A stretch of DNA of 64,000 nucleotides from an uncultured Lachnospiraceae bacterium (lineage in GTDB: Bacteria; Bacillota; Clostridia; Lachnospirales; Lachnospiraceae): NCBI GenBank assembly GCA_947626795.1, contig CANQTH010000003.1, forward strand, positions 1-64,000, written 5' to 3'. How positions within the stretch are numbered: the stretch's first letter is position 1; each line of letters starts with the position of its first letter. Position numbers and translations under genes: made by a program. This document shows positions 46,553 to 55,999 of this stretch, one piece after another. The notes below the pieces were generated by a model, which saw nothing but the letters and a program-made list of their open reading frames with translations, ran no database searches and had not been told where the DNA came from.

Positions 46553-48160
46553 TTATTCCCACTCCTCATTTAGCCAGTTCCGAAGCAACGAAGCGACTGC
46601 CTCCGGATTCTCATCTACAAATTTCTCGATCAGGATGCGTGTCTCCGATTTCTCAGAAAATCCGATATCCTCCAGGGATTCTTCCGATTCCTTCGTGGAC
46701 TCTAAGAGGGATTCCACCGAAAGCTCCGGCTCTGCCTCCACAAGCTGCTGCTCCCGCCTGGTGCTGCGGAATACGACGTACCCAAGCATCAGCATGACGG
46801 CGATCGCTATGATGACCGGGAGGTAATCCATGATATCCCGGCTGCCGCTGTCCGAATATTCAAAAAATGGCACTTCATACGCGACGACCATGATGTTGTC
46901 CTCGGAAAAGCCCGTGGCGTTCGCGACCATCGGCACAAAATCCGCGTCCACGTCCAATTTTACCTTGTCACGGTTCGCTGCGACAAACTCGTCGAATGTC
47001 ATGTCGTCCAGCTCCCCGCTCGCGCGGAGCGCGTCCTCATTGTAGATCCTGTATTGGTTCGCGACGACTGTGATCGAAGACGTGTCGTAATCGATATCCC
47101 CGACGCCTCCCGTCGTCTCCGTGATCCTCTCGCTCGTATTGTACTGTTCATCCAGGTCGGAGATCGTCTGGCTGGACGTCGCCCCGTCCTGAAGGTCGTA
47201 AGTCGTGTCGTCGTCGTTCGTGTCTGTGCCGGGAACGCCCTCGATGCCGCCCGTGCTTTCCTGCTCATACAGGCTTCTGCTGGAAAGCGGGCCATGCTCC
47301 TCGTCGCCCTCCACGTAATAATTGTGATCCGTCACCTTTTGCTCGCTGAAGCCGACGTTCAAATTCAATCCGACGGAAACGCTGTCGTACACATTCGTGC
47401 CGAGCACGACGTCCTTCACCTGGCTCTTCACCATGTTCTCCGCCTTCGCCTTATAGGAAAGCTGGGAACTTGCCCCGCCGACCGAAGTCGAGGAGTCGCC
47501 GCCCGCGAACAAGATATTCCCTGCGGTGTCCATGATGGAGATGTCGTCCGTGCTCTCGTTCCCGATCGCCGTGGCGATCCACCTTGCCAGGCCGCTCGCG
47601 ACGTCCTCGTCCATCTCCTCAGACAAAGATAAGGTAACGGCCGCGTAAGAATCCTCGTCCAGCGCAAGCACCGTCCCATCGTCCACCGGGATGTTCAGGT
47701 TCACGGTCGCGTTGTCCACGATGTCCAGCTCCTCCAACTGCTCCGCAAGCTGCTCTTCTAAGTAAAGCTGGTATTTCTTGCTCTTGTCCGCCTCCGTCGT
47801 GCTGAAGCCGCCGTCAAACACATTGCCCAGGTCATAGGAAGACGCCGGGATGCCGTTCTCACCCAACAGGATCGCCGCATCCGCCTCGTCCCTTGAATCC
47901 ACCTGGAACGTCAGGCCGTCGTTCGAGATCTCATAGCCGATCCCTTCTCCGTCCAGCAATTCCTTTACCTTCCCTGCTTCCGCCGTGTCCTCACACGTAC
48001 GGATCGTCACCATGGTAGGCGTCGTCAGGAACTTCGTGACAAAGATCAGGGCTAAGATCACGATCACCGTGATGCTGGCGATCAGCGTCTTTTGCTTTAA
48101 TGAAAATTTATTCCACCAATCTAAAATCCGTTTTGGAATCTCTTTTATCCTCTCCTGCAT
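46553..48160 (-). CDS. fliF: Flagellar M-ring protein FliF
   Basis: YQLYLEEQLAEQLEELDIVDNATVNLNIP; C-terminal FliG-binding segment. Confidence 0.95.
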   Translation of the reverse strand: MQERIKEIPKRILDWWNKFSLKQKTLIASITVIVILALIFVTKFLTTPTMVTIRTCEDTAEAGKVKELLDGEGIGYEISNDGLTFQVDSRDEADAAILLGENGIPASSYDLGNVFDGGFSTTEADKSKKYQLYLEEQLAEQLEELDIVDNATVNLNIPVDDGTVLALDEDSYAAVTLSLSEEMDEDVASGLARWIATAIGNESTDDISIMDTAGNILFAGGDSSTSVGGASSQLSYKAKAENMVKSQVKDVVLGTNVYDSVSVGLNLNVGFSEQKVTDHNYYVEGDEEHGPLSSRSLYEQESTGGIEGVPGTDTNDDDTTYDLQDGATSSQTISDLDEQYNTSERITETTGGVGDIDYDTSSITVVANQYRIYNEDALRASGELDDMTFDEFVAANRDKVKLDVDADFVPMVANATGFSEDNIMVVAYEVPFFEYSDSGSRDIMDYLPVIIAIAVMLMLGYVVFRSTRREQQLVEAEPELSVESLLESTKESEESLEDIGFSEKSETRILIEKFVDENPEAVASLLRNWLNEEWE

Positions 48161-48194
48161 GTAATTCCCCTACCCATTCTTCTGTTATCTCCAT

Positions 48195-48218
48195 GGGCCT
48201 TGCGGCAAGCGCAGAGCC
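48195..48218. repeat. Family A hairpin module
   Basis: GGGCCTTGCGGCAAGCGCAGAGCC in the fliE-fliF gap. Confidence 0.6.
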
Positions 48219-48235
48219 TTGGGCCAAGCCATCCG

Positions 48236-48550
48236 CTAGATCTGCATCTGCATGATCTCTTTGTAAGCCTCTATCATCCTGTCACGGACGGCGATCGTGT
48301 AATTCAACGCGATATCCGCCTTCTCCTGGATCGCCGCTAAGTCATGGGTATTCGTCGCGTAGCCGAGCATGAACTGCATCTCGGCCTCTTCCGCCTGGTT
48401 CTGCAGGTCGCTCGCCTCGTTGATCATGTCCATCGCCGACTGGAGGACGCCCTTAAATTCATCATTATCCTGCACATCGACCCTTCCGGCCGCCTCAATG
48501 GCGTTCCGCAGGTAATCCGACGTGACGCCGCTCAATGCTGATATATCCAT
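48236..48550 (-). CDS. fliE: Flagellar hook-basal body protein FliE
   Basis: QNQAEEAEMQFMLGYATNTHDLAAIQEKADIALNYTIAVRDRMIEAYKEIMQMQI. Confidence 0.95.
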   Translation of the reverse strand: MDISALSGVTSDYLRNAIEAAGRVDVQDNDEFKGVLQSAMDMINEASDLQNQAEEAEMQFMLGYATNTHDLAAIQEKADIALNYTIAVRDRMIEAYKEIMQMQI

Positions 48551-48596
48551 ATGTAAGACCTCCTTATTCCCTCCTGGATGAATCCCGTATCTTTAC

Positions 48597-48621
48597 GGAC
48601 TTTGCAGCAAGCGCAAAGCCC
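48597..48621. repeat. Family A hairpin module
   Basis: GGACTTTGCAGCAAGCGCAAAGCCC in the flgC-fliE gap. Confidence 0.65.
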
Positions 48622-48660
48622 TGGGCAGAACGGTTTCTTTTCCCTATGTTATATCATCCG

Positions 48661-49101
48661 TTATTTGCCAAGCTCAAGCCCTTTTAAGGCGATCGCCTTG
48701 CTCGTCTGGAACGCCGTAATATTCGCCTCGTAGGAACGGCTGGCGTCGATCAAGTTCGTCATCTCCGTAATGATGTTGACGTTCGGATAGGAGACGTAGC
48801 CGTTCTCGTCCGCATCCGGATGGGACGGGTCGTATTTCATGACATAATCGCTCTCCGTGTCCTCCGAAACGCGGGAAACCTTCACGCCGTTACCGAGCAG
48901 TGCCTCCCTCGTATTGTTCAAAACCTGGCTGAACGGAGTCACATTCTTCTCCCGGAACGTCACGATCTTGCGTGTGTACGGCGTCCCGTCCTCCGTGCGC
49001 GTCGTCGTCACGTTCGCGACATTCTCCGAGATCACGTCCATGCGGAACCGCTGCGCCGTCATCCCCGACGTATTGATATTAAAAGACTGAAACAATGACA
49101 T
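48661..49101 (-). CDS. flgC: Flagellar rod protein FlgC
   Basis: MSLFQSFNINTSGMTAQRFRMDVISENVANVTTTRTEDGTPYTRK. Confidence 0.95.
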   Translation of the reverse strand: MSLFQSFNINTSGMTAQRFRMDVISENVANVTTTRTEDGTPYTRKIVTFREKNVTPFSQVLNNTREALLGNGVKVSRVSEDTESDYVMKYDPSHPDADENGYVSYPNVNIITEMTNLIDASRSYEANITAFQTSKAIALKGLELGK

Positions 49102-49151
49102 CTTCTCTTCCTCCAACTCCTATTGTCTTATGGCGCGCCCAATCCCCGCGC

Positions 49152-49541
49152 TTACTGCAGTACGCTCTTGATCCTCGCGAACTCCTTGTTCATGCTGTCG
49201 ATCAGCGCGTTGTACTTGATCTGCGTAGAAGCAAGCTCCGCATACTCCTGCTCCGGATCCACGTTATTCCGATCCAGGCGGTAAGAATAATTCGCCGCAT
49301 CCGTATATACATCCGCGTTCAGATGGTCCATATGCAGCTTGCTTACCTTCTCGTCCAAAGAAACATACTTAAACCGGGAAAGCTCCCGCTGCAAGACCCC
49401 TTCAAAGTCCACGTCCTGCCGCTTGTACCCGGGCGTGTCGCCATTGGCGATGTTGTTGCTGATGGCGCCTTCCCGTGTCCACGCCGCATCCGCCGCTTTG
49501 TCCAGCACATTGATATAATCGTAAAGATCGCTGCTTATCAT
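49152..49541 (-). CDS. flgB: Flagellar rod protein FlgB
   Basis: AISNNIANGDTPGYKRQDVDFEGVLQ; start at MISSDLYDYINV. Confidence 0.95.
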   Translation of the reverse strand: MISSDLYDYINVLDKAADAAWTREGAISNNIANGDTPGYKRQDVDFEGVLQRELSRFKYVSLDEKVSKLHMDHLNADVYTDAANYSYRLDRNNVDPEQEYAELASTQIKYNALIDSMNKEFARIKSVLQ

Positions 49542-49607
49542 GGCATACTCCCTCCTCTGTTGAAAAATTCCGCAAAAACCCCTATTACCGAACATTCTAC
49601 TTCCTAT

Positions 49608-49635
49608 ATTATAAATTATCTAAATAATAATGCAA
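49608..49635 (-). promoter_or_regulatory. Predicted sigma-A promoter of the fla/che operon
   Basis: Minus strand TTGCAT-16 nt-TATAAT upstream of flgB. Confidence 0.6.
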
Positions 49636-49816
49636 GTACTTTTTTACAGTTTTTCCGGTTTTTTTACATTATCTTGTATATTTTTGCCTCTATTGGCACA
49701 AATTACAGTATGATCTGGCGTCCCAACGGGGAAATATGCAAAACGTTCCTGCGAAAAAAGGCAAAAAGGGGACTTATAGTCTCCTACAAATCCCTTTTTC
49801 CAAAGGCCAATTCCCT

Positions 49817-50608
49817 TTAGCCCCGCTTATGCTCTTGTTTTTTCACTTTCTCCAATTCTTCAAACACGACGTCGTTCAAGACCTTGATGTACGTCCCTTT
49901 CATGCCGGACGACCGCGATTCGATCACGCCCGCGCTCTCGAACTTGCGTATGGCGTTGACGATCACGCTCCGGGTGATCCCCACGCGGTCCGCGATCCTG
50001 CTCGCCACCAGGATTCCCTCCTCCGTGCCTTCCATCTCGTCAAAAATATGGATGATCGCCTCCAATTCGGAAAAGGAGAGCGTGCCGATGGCCGACCGAA
50101 CGATCTGGACCTTCCGCTGCTCCTCGGCGTTCTCCTCATTGACGGAGCGCATCATCTCCAGGCCGATGACCGTCGTTCCGTACTCGCTTAAGATGATGTC
50201 GTCGATGTCGTACTGGTCGTACTGTCGGTAAATGAACAGCGTCCCCAGCCGTTCGCCCGCGATGTCGATCGGCGCGATGATCGCCTGGTATTTTCTCACC
50301 AGATCAGAAATAAAGCCGAGCGTCTCAAGGTTCACATTCTCTTTGGTCGAAAGAACGCCGAGCAGACGCTCGTTCAGCAGCGGGTCGATGAAGCCGCCGA
50401 CCTCGTCCACGATCAGCTCGGTGATCTCCTCCACGCTCTCGTGCATCCCCGTCCCTAAGACTTTTCCCTTCTTGCTGATCACCAAGATGTTCGATCCCAG
50501 GATCTCGGTCAAAACCTCGCAAATATCGTTAAAGACCACTTTCGTGGAATTATTGTTATGCAGCAATTTATTGATCTTCCTCGTCTTATCTAATAACTGG
50601 ACGCTCAT
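49817..50608 (-). CDS. codY: GTP-sensing global regulator CodY
   Basis: MSVQLLDKTRKINKLL and C-terminal HTH VASRIADRVGITRSVIVNAIRKFESAGVIESRSSGMKGTYIKVLND. Confidence 0.97.
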   Translation of the reverse strand: MSVQLLDKTRKINKLLHNNNSTKVVFNDICEVLTEILGSNILVISKKGKVLGTGMHESVEEITELIVDEVGGFIDPLLNERLLGVLSTKENVNLETLGFISDLVRKYQAIIAPIDIAGERLGTLFIYRQYDQYDIDDIILSEYGTTVIGLEMMRSVNEENAEEQRKVQIVRSAIGTLSFSELEAIIHIFDEMEGTEEGILVASRIADRVGITRSVIVNAIRKFESAGVIESRSSGMKGTYIKVLNDVVFEELEKVKKQEHKRG

Positions 50609-50632
50609 GATATCCTCCCGAAGCAACTATTT

Positions 50633-50685
50633 GGTAACAGCTCATCTCAAGGCTTTGCGCTTGCCGCAAGGCTGAACTGTTTTAC
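50633..50685 (+). repeat. Dispersed intergenic repeat family A copy
   Basis: GTAACAGCTCATCTCAAGGCTTTGCGCTTGCCGCAAGGCTGAACTGTTTTAC. Confidence 0.75.
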
Positions 50686-50803
50686 AATATTTGGGAAAAT
50701 GCTGACCATGGACGATCAGCGTTCCCATAGAAAGACTTTTTTGGACTATATCATATTTTGACGGAAATTTCAATAAACAAATGCATTTTCACGGCAATTT
50801 TCG

Positions 50804-50867
50804 GTAACAGTTCAGCCCTAAGCTTTGCGCTTGCTGCAAAATCCGTAAAAATGTGTAACTTTTGCCG
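50804..50867 (+). repeat. Dispersed intergenic repeat family A copy
   Basis: GTAACAGTTCAGCCCTAAGCTTTGCGCTTGCTGCAAAATCCGTAAAAATGTGTAACTTTTGCC. Confidence 0.8.
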
Positions 50868-50893
50868 GGTGGAAATCCGGCCGCCGCGTCCCT

Positions 50894-52972
50894 TTAAGCC
50901 TGGCCGTTCTGGACCTTCCGCACATAGCCGCACTGGTTGTCCGCGCACACCAGCTTATTCCCCTTTTCCAGCATATAGCCGCCGCAGTTGGGGCATCTCT
51001 CATTCGAGGGCTTCTGCCATGTCATGAAATCGCATTCCGGGTTATTCTCGCATCCGTAATATTTCCGCCCTTTCTTCGTCTTCTTCAAGACAACCTCTTT
51101 CCCGCACTTGGGGCATTTGACGCCGATCTTCTCTAAATAAGGCTTCGTGTTGCGGCAGTCCGGGAAGCCCGGGCAAGCCAAGAACCTTCCGTGCGGGCCG
51201 TATTTTACCACCATGTTCCTTCCGCACTGCTCACAGACAATATCGGTCACTTCGTCCTCAATTTTAACCTTTTCCAGATCGTGTTCCGCAGATTCGACCG
51301 CTTTTTCCAAGTCCGGGTAAAAATTCTCCACGACAGCCTTCCAACTGATGTTCCCTTCCGCGATCATATCCAGCAAGGATTCCATGTTCGCCGTGAACTT
51401 CTCGTCCACGATCGTCGGGAACGCTTCCTTCATGATGGAATTGACGACCTCGCCCAGTTCCGTGATGTATAAGTTCCGGCTCTCCTTTACGATGTAGCGC
51501 CTGCCAAGGAGCGTCGTAATGGTGGGGGCGTAGGTACTGGGGCGCCCGATTCCAAGCTCTTCTAACGCCTTCACGAGCGACGCTTCCGTATAATGCGCGG
51601 GCGGCTGGGTGAAATGCTGCTTCTCCTCCAGCTCCTTTAAGTTAAGCTCCGTGTCCCTGCTCACGGAATTGAGCAGCACGTTGCTCTCCCCTTTTTCGTC
51701 GTCCTCGCTGGAATATACGGACAAGAACCCGTCGAATGCGACCTTGGAAGCCGACACATGGAACCGATAGTCCCCCGCGCCGATCGTAATGGACGTCGTC
51801 TCATAGACCGCGCTGCCCATGCGGCTCGCCGTGAAACGGTTCCAGATGAGCTGGTAAAGGCGGAACTGATCCCTGCTTAAGGATTCCTTGACGATGGCGG
51901 GCGTCCGCGCAATGTCAGAAGGCCGGATCGCCTCATGCGCGTCCTGGATCTTCACATTGCTCTTCTTGGCCTGTCCCGCCTTGGCGACGTAGCGCTCCCC
52001 GTACTCCGCGCCGATGTATTCCCGCGCCGCCTGGTCCGCTTCCTCGGAAATGCGCACGGAATCCGTTCTGAGGTACGTGATGATGCCGACCGTCCCCTGC
52101 CCTTTTATGTCCACTCCCTCGTAAAGCTGCTGCGCTAAGCGCATCGTCTTCTGGGTGGAAAAATTCAATACTTTCGAGGCCTCCTGCTGTAACGTGCTGG
52201 TCGTGAACGGGAGGGGCGGCTTCTTTACGCGCTCTCCCTTCTTCACTTCCAATACCTGATACTGCTCCTGCCTTAGCTGGCTTAACACATCGTCCATTTC
52301 CTCCCGGGAGCCGATGTTCATCTTCCCGTCCTTATTCCCATAAAACTTGGCGATGAGGCTCTTCTTCTCCCCGGGAACAGCGAATTGGGCGTCCAATGTC
52401 CAGTATTCCGCCGGGATGAACGCGTTGATCTCCTCCTCGCGGTCGCTGATGATGCGCAGGGCGACCGACTGCACGCGCCCCGCGCTCAGCCCGCGCTTCA
52501 CCTTCGCCCAGAGCAGGGGGCTGATGCGGTAGCCCACCATGCGGTCCAGCATACGCCTGGTCTGCTGGGCGTCCACGAGGTTCATGTCGATCTCCCGCGC
52601 CTGCTTTAAGGACGCCTTCACCGCGTTCTTCGTGATCTCGTTAAAGCTGATGCGGTAGACGTTCTTGCCCTCAAGCTTTAACGCCTTGGACAGATGCCAG
52701 GAGATCGCCTCCCCCTCCCGGTCCGGGTCGGTCGCCAGGTAGACTTTCTCCGCCTTCTTGACCTCCTTGCGCAGGTTCGCTAAAATCTCGCCCTTCCCCC
52801 GGATCGTAATGTACTTTGGCTCATATCCATGCTCGACATCGATCCCGAGCTGGCTCTTGGGCAGGTCCCTGACATGCCCGTTCGAGGCCGCAACCTCATA
52901 ATTTTTCCCTAAAAATTTTTTGATGGTCTTCACTTTCGCCGGTGATTCCACGATTACGAGATATTTCGCCAT
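50894..52972 (-). CDS. topA: DNA topoisomerase I
   Basis: MAKYLVIVESPAKVKTIKKFLGKNYEV, catalytic TYLRTDSVRIS, C-terminal zinc-binding motifs; start at 52972. Confidence 0.97.
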   Translation of the reverse strand: MAKYLVIVESPAKVKTIKKFLGKNYEVAASNGHVRDLPKSQLGIDVEHGYEPKYITIRGKGEILANLRKEVKKAEKVYLATDPDREGEAISWHLSKALKLEGKNVYRISFNEITKNAVKASLKQAREIDMNLVDAQQTRRMLDRMVGYRISPLLWAKVKRGLSAGRVQSVALRIISDREEEINAFIPAEYWTLDAQFAVPGEKKSLIAKFYGNKDGKMNIGSREEMDDVLSQLRQEQYQVLEVKKGERVKKPPLPFTTSTLQQEASKVLNFSTQKTMRLAQQLYEGVDIKGQGTVGIITYLRTDSVRISEEADQAAREYIGAEYGERYVAKAGQAKKSNVKIQDAHEAIRPSDIARTPAIVKESLSRDQFRLYQLIWNRFTASRMGSAVYETTSITIGAGDYRFHVSASKVAFDGFLSVYSSEDDEKGESNVLLNSVSRDTELNLKELEEKQHFTQPPAHYTEASLVKALEELGIGRPSTYAPTITTLLGRRYIVKESRNLYITELGEVVNSIMKEAFPTIVDEKFTANMESLLDMIAEGNISWKAVVENFYPDLEKAVESAEHDLEKVKIEDEVTDIVCEQCGRNMVVKYGPHGRFLACPGFPDCRNTKPYLEKIGVKCPKCGKEVVLKKTKKGRKYYGCENNPECDFMTWQKPSNERCPNCGGYMLEKGNKLVCADNQCGYVRKVQNGQA

Positions 52973-53128
52973 TTCTCTGCTCCTTCTTGCCGCAAACGCG
53001 CAGGCCGCTCTTCCCCATGGCAGGAAAACGCCCGCGAAACGCGCTTTTTGCCATGGCAGCCGAAAACCTGCGGCGCGCGGCTTCCTATTGTCATTCCTCC
53101 GGGCGGCGGAATCTCTCAAAAACCCGGC

Positions 53129-54236
53129 CTAAGCGCGGGTTCCCGCCCGTATGAAATAGTTTTTATAGACTTCAGAGACATATCCTTTCTCCTGCAAAGA
53201 GTCCAGGCATCCCATCAGCTCCGCTATGGAAATCCCCGTCCGCTCCAGCAGCTCCTCCATGTCCCTGGGATTCAAATCCACACAACTATACACCAACCTT
53301 TCCATTTTTTCAAGTGATTTTTTTTCATTTTCGCCGGAAGGAACCTGCGCATCCTCTAAAATCCCCATTTCTTCCCTGAAATCCTCCCAGGAGGAAAATA
53401 TGCCCGCGCCCTGGCGGATCAGGCGGTTCGTCCCCTCGCTCAAGGCGTCCCCGACGCGCCCCGGGACGGCGTATACTTCTTTCCCCTGCTCCAGGGCGAA
53501 GTCCGCCGTGATCAACGAGCCGCTCCGCTTCCGGGCCTCCACCACGACCACGCAGTCGGAAAAGGCGCTGATCAGGCGGTTCCGCTGCGGGAAGAACATG
53601 GGAAGCGGGCTGGCATGCGGCGGATATTCGGAGATCACGCCGCCTTTTTCCACCAGCTCCTCGTACATGTCCCTGTGCTGGGCCGGGTAGCAGACGTCCA
53701 CGCCGCACCCCAAGACGGCGTATGTCCGGCCGCCTGCCTGCAAAGCCCCGCGGTGCCCGGCCCCGTCGATCCCAAGCGCCATACCGCTGATGACGGAGAC
53801 CCCGGCCCTTGCAAGGCGCCCGCCCATAGGGGGTGCATCCTCTCGCGCCCACGACCGCCACGGCGCCCGTTCCCTCTTCCGGGAGGCTGCCACGGTAGTA
53901 CAGCCCGTAAGGCGGATCGTAGATGTGCCTTAATTTCTCAGGATAGCGCGCGTCTCCCCAGCAGGTTAAACGGATCTTGCCCTTCTTGCAGCGTTCCGCC
54001 TCCGCGTCCGGGCCGTCCCCCTTCCTGCCTTCCAAAATGCTTTCCTGCTCCCGTACGGTCAAAAACGGGAGCTTCCTTACCTGCCCTTCCGGCAGGCGGT
54101 AGAGTTCCTCCAAGTCGGGGAACTTCTCCTTTAGGCGGATCTTTTTCCTGCCCGGCAACTGGACCAGCCCCGCCATCCAATACTCATATTTATTCACCGT
54201 CTCCGGCGTCCATGTCTCTTTTTTCAAACTCCCCAC
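53129..54236 (-). pseudogene. dprA: dprA/smf interrupted by a frameshift
   Basis: N-terminal half in one frame (...GAVAVVGARGCTPYGR), Rossmann-fold remainder (LARAGVSVISGMALGIDGAGHRGAL...) in another frame; junction at about 53811-53835. Confidence 0.8.
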
Positions 54237-55762
54237 ACCTTCCTGTCAACACTGCGGTAAACCAGGCTTTCCACCATATGCTCCAAGCGGATCACGTCCG
54301 CCCCCTCCAGATCCGCGATGGTGCGCGCCACGCGGATGAGGCGGTAATACCCCCGCGCGCTCAGACCAAGCCGCTCGAAGGAGTCCTGCAGCTTGCGCTG
54401 CGCCGCGTCCTCCATCGGGCAGCATTCCCCGACCCAGGACGCGGGGATCTGGCTGTTATAGGAGATCCCCTTCCCGGAAAACCGCGCTTTTTGGATCTCC
54501 TGCGCCTTCTGGACGCGCGCCCGGATCGCGGAAGACGGCTCCTCTTTCTTCTTCCCGACCAGGTCGGATAAGGGCAGTCGCCGGACCTCCACGCTGAGAT
54601 CCATGCGGTCCAAAAACGGGCGGCTCACCTTGCCCAGATGGCGCGCGATCACGGCAGGCGTGCAGGAGCATTTGTTCCGATCCGGAAAATACCCGCAGCC
54701 GCAGGGGTTCATCGCGGCGATCAGCATGACGTCCGCCGGATAAAGATACGTCCCGCTGCTTCGGGACAAGCGGATGGCGCGCTCCTCCAACGGCTGACGC
54801 AAGATCTCGATCGCGGGCTTCTGGAACTCGGTCAGCTCATCTAAGAACAGCACGCCTTTGTGCGCCAAGCTGATCTCGCCGGGCTTTGGGACAGCGCCGC
54901 CCCCAGCCAGCCCCGCCGGGCTGATCGTGTGGTGCGGGCTTCTGAACGGCCTTGCGTAAAACGCGTCCTCGCGCTGCCCGAACATCCCGCTGACGCTGTA
55001 AATCTTCGCAAGCTCCAGGGCCTCCTCCTCGGTGAGGGGCGGCAAGATCGTCGATACGGCCCGCGCGGCCATCGTCTTCCCGGATCCCGGCATCCCCAGC
55101 ATCAGCATATTATGCCTGCCTGCCGCCGCGATCTCGCAGGCCCTTTTTAAGATCTTCTGCCCGTGGATGTCCGAGAAATCGCATCCCGCCTCCTGCCGTC
55201 CCTTTCCATTTTCTTCTATATTAATATCCGGGATATCCTGCGGATCCTTCTGGAAAGCCTCCACCAGGCCGATCACCTGGCTTAGGCAGTCCGCGGGGAG
55301 GATCGTCATCCCCTTTACGATCCGCGCCTCTTTCACATTCTCCCTCGGGACGCAGACAGTCTTCCTGCCGGATTCCCGGGCCGCTAAGACCATCGGCAGG
55401 ATCCCGGGCGTCGGGCGGATCTCCCCGTTCAGGCGAAGCTCCCCCGCGAACACGATCCCCTCTAACGCTTCCTGCCGGATCATGCCGTAGGCGGACAAGA
55501 CCGCCAGTGCGATCGGCAAGTCAAAGCCCGTCCCCGTTTTCCGAAGATCGGCCGGGCATAAGTTGACCGTCACTTTTTTCGGCGCGAGGCGGATGCCGCT
55601 ATTGCGGATCGCGGCCTTCACGCGTTCTTTCGCCTCCTTCACCTCGGAAGAAAGCGCGCCCACCATCTCAAACGCGGGCATCCCGTCGCATACGTCCGCC
55701 TCCACCTGTATGAGGACGCTCTGGATTCCGCAGACGACGGCTGTCGATACAATACGATACAA
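54224..55762 (-). CDS. comM: YifB/ComM-family Mg-chelatase-like AAA+ ATPase
   Basis: GMPGSGKTMAARAVSTILPPL, FRSPHHTISPAGLAGGG, MNPCGCGYF. Confidence 0.95.
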   Translation of the reverse strand: MYRIVSTAVVCGIQSVLIQVEADVCDGMPAFEMVGALSSEVKEAKERVKAAIRNSGIRLAPKKVTVNLCPADLRKTGTGFDLPIALAVLSAYGMIRQEALEGIVFAGELRLNGEIRPTPGILPMVLAARESGRKTVCVPRENVKEARIVKGMTILPADCLSQVIGLVEAFQKDPQDIPDINIEENGKGRQEAGCDFSDIHGQKILKRACEIAAAGRHNMLMLGMPGSGKTMAARAVSTILPPLTEEEALELAKIYSVSGMFGQREDAFYARPFRSPHHTISPAGLAGGGAVPKPGEISLAHKGVLFLDELTEFQKPAIEILRQPLEERAIRLSRSSGTYLYPADVMLIAAMNPCGCGYFPDRNKCSCTPAVIARHLGKVSRPFLDRMDLSVEVRRLPLSDLVGKKKEEPSSAIRARVQKAQEIQKARFSGKGISYNSQIPASWVGECCPMEDAAQRKLQDSFERLGLSARGYYRLIRVARTIADLEGADVIRLEHMVESLVYRSVDRKVWGV

Positions 55763-55896
55763 TTGTTACCTCCCTTTTTTGCCTCTTTGTGCTGTTTTGG
55801 GGATTCGGGCGAACTGCCCATGGAAAAAAGATGGCTATATCATACCACAATTTTTTGCATTTGAAAAGAGAAATTTTTCGTATACTGAAGTCTGGG

Positions 55897-55964
55897 GTAA
55901 CAGTTCAGCTGAAGGCTGAACTGTTACGCGTACGGAAAGCCTGGGACTTTGCGCTTGCCGCAGG
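55897..55964 (+). repeat. Dispersed intergenic repeat family A copy with perfect 13-bp inverted repeat
   Basis: GTAACAGTTCAGC-TGAAG-GCTGAACTGTTAC then GGGACTTTGCGCTTGCCGCAGG. Confidence 0.85.
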
Positions 55965-55999
55965 AATCATAAGGGCGCGAAGAACCCGCCCCAGCGCCT

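Noticed and set aside
49560-49816. CodY operator upstream of flgB
   Set aside because: Looked for AATTTTCWGAAAATT-like sites; only weak partial matches expected in AT-rich DNA.
55763-55999. Riboswitch or T-box in the comM-sigK gap
   Set aside because: The visible structure is explained by the family A inverted repeat; no conserved aptamer or T-box sequence recognised.
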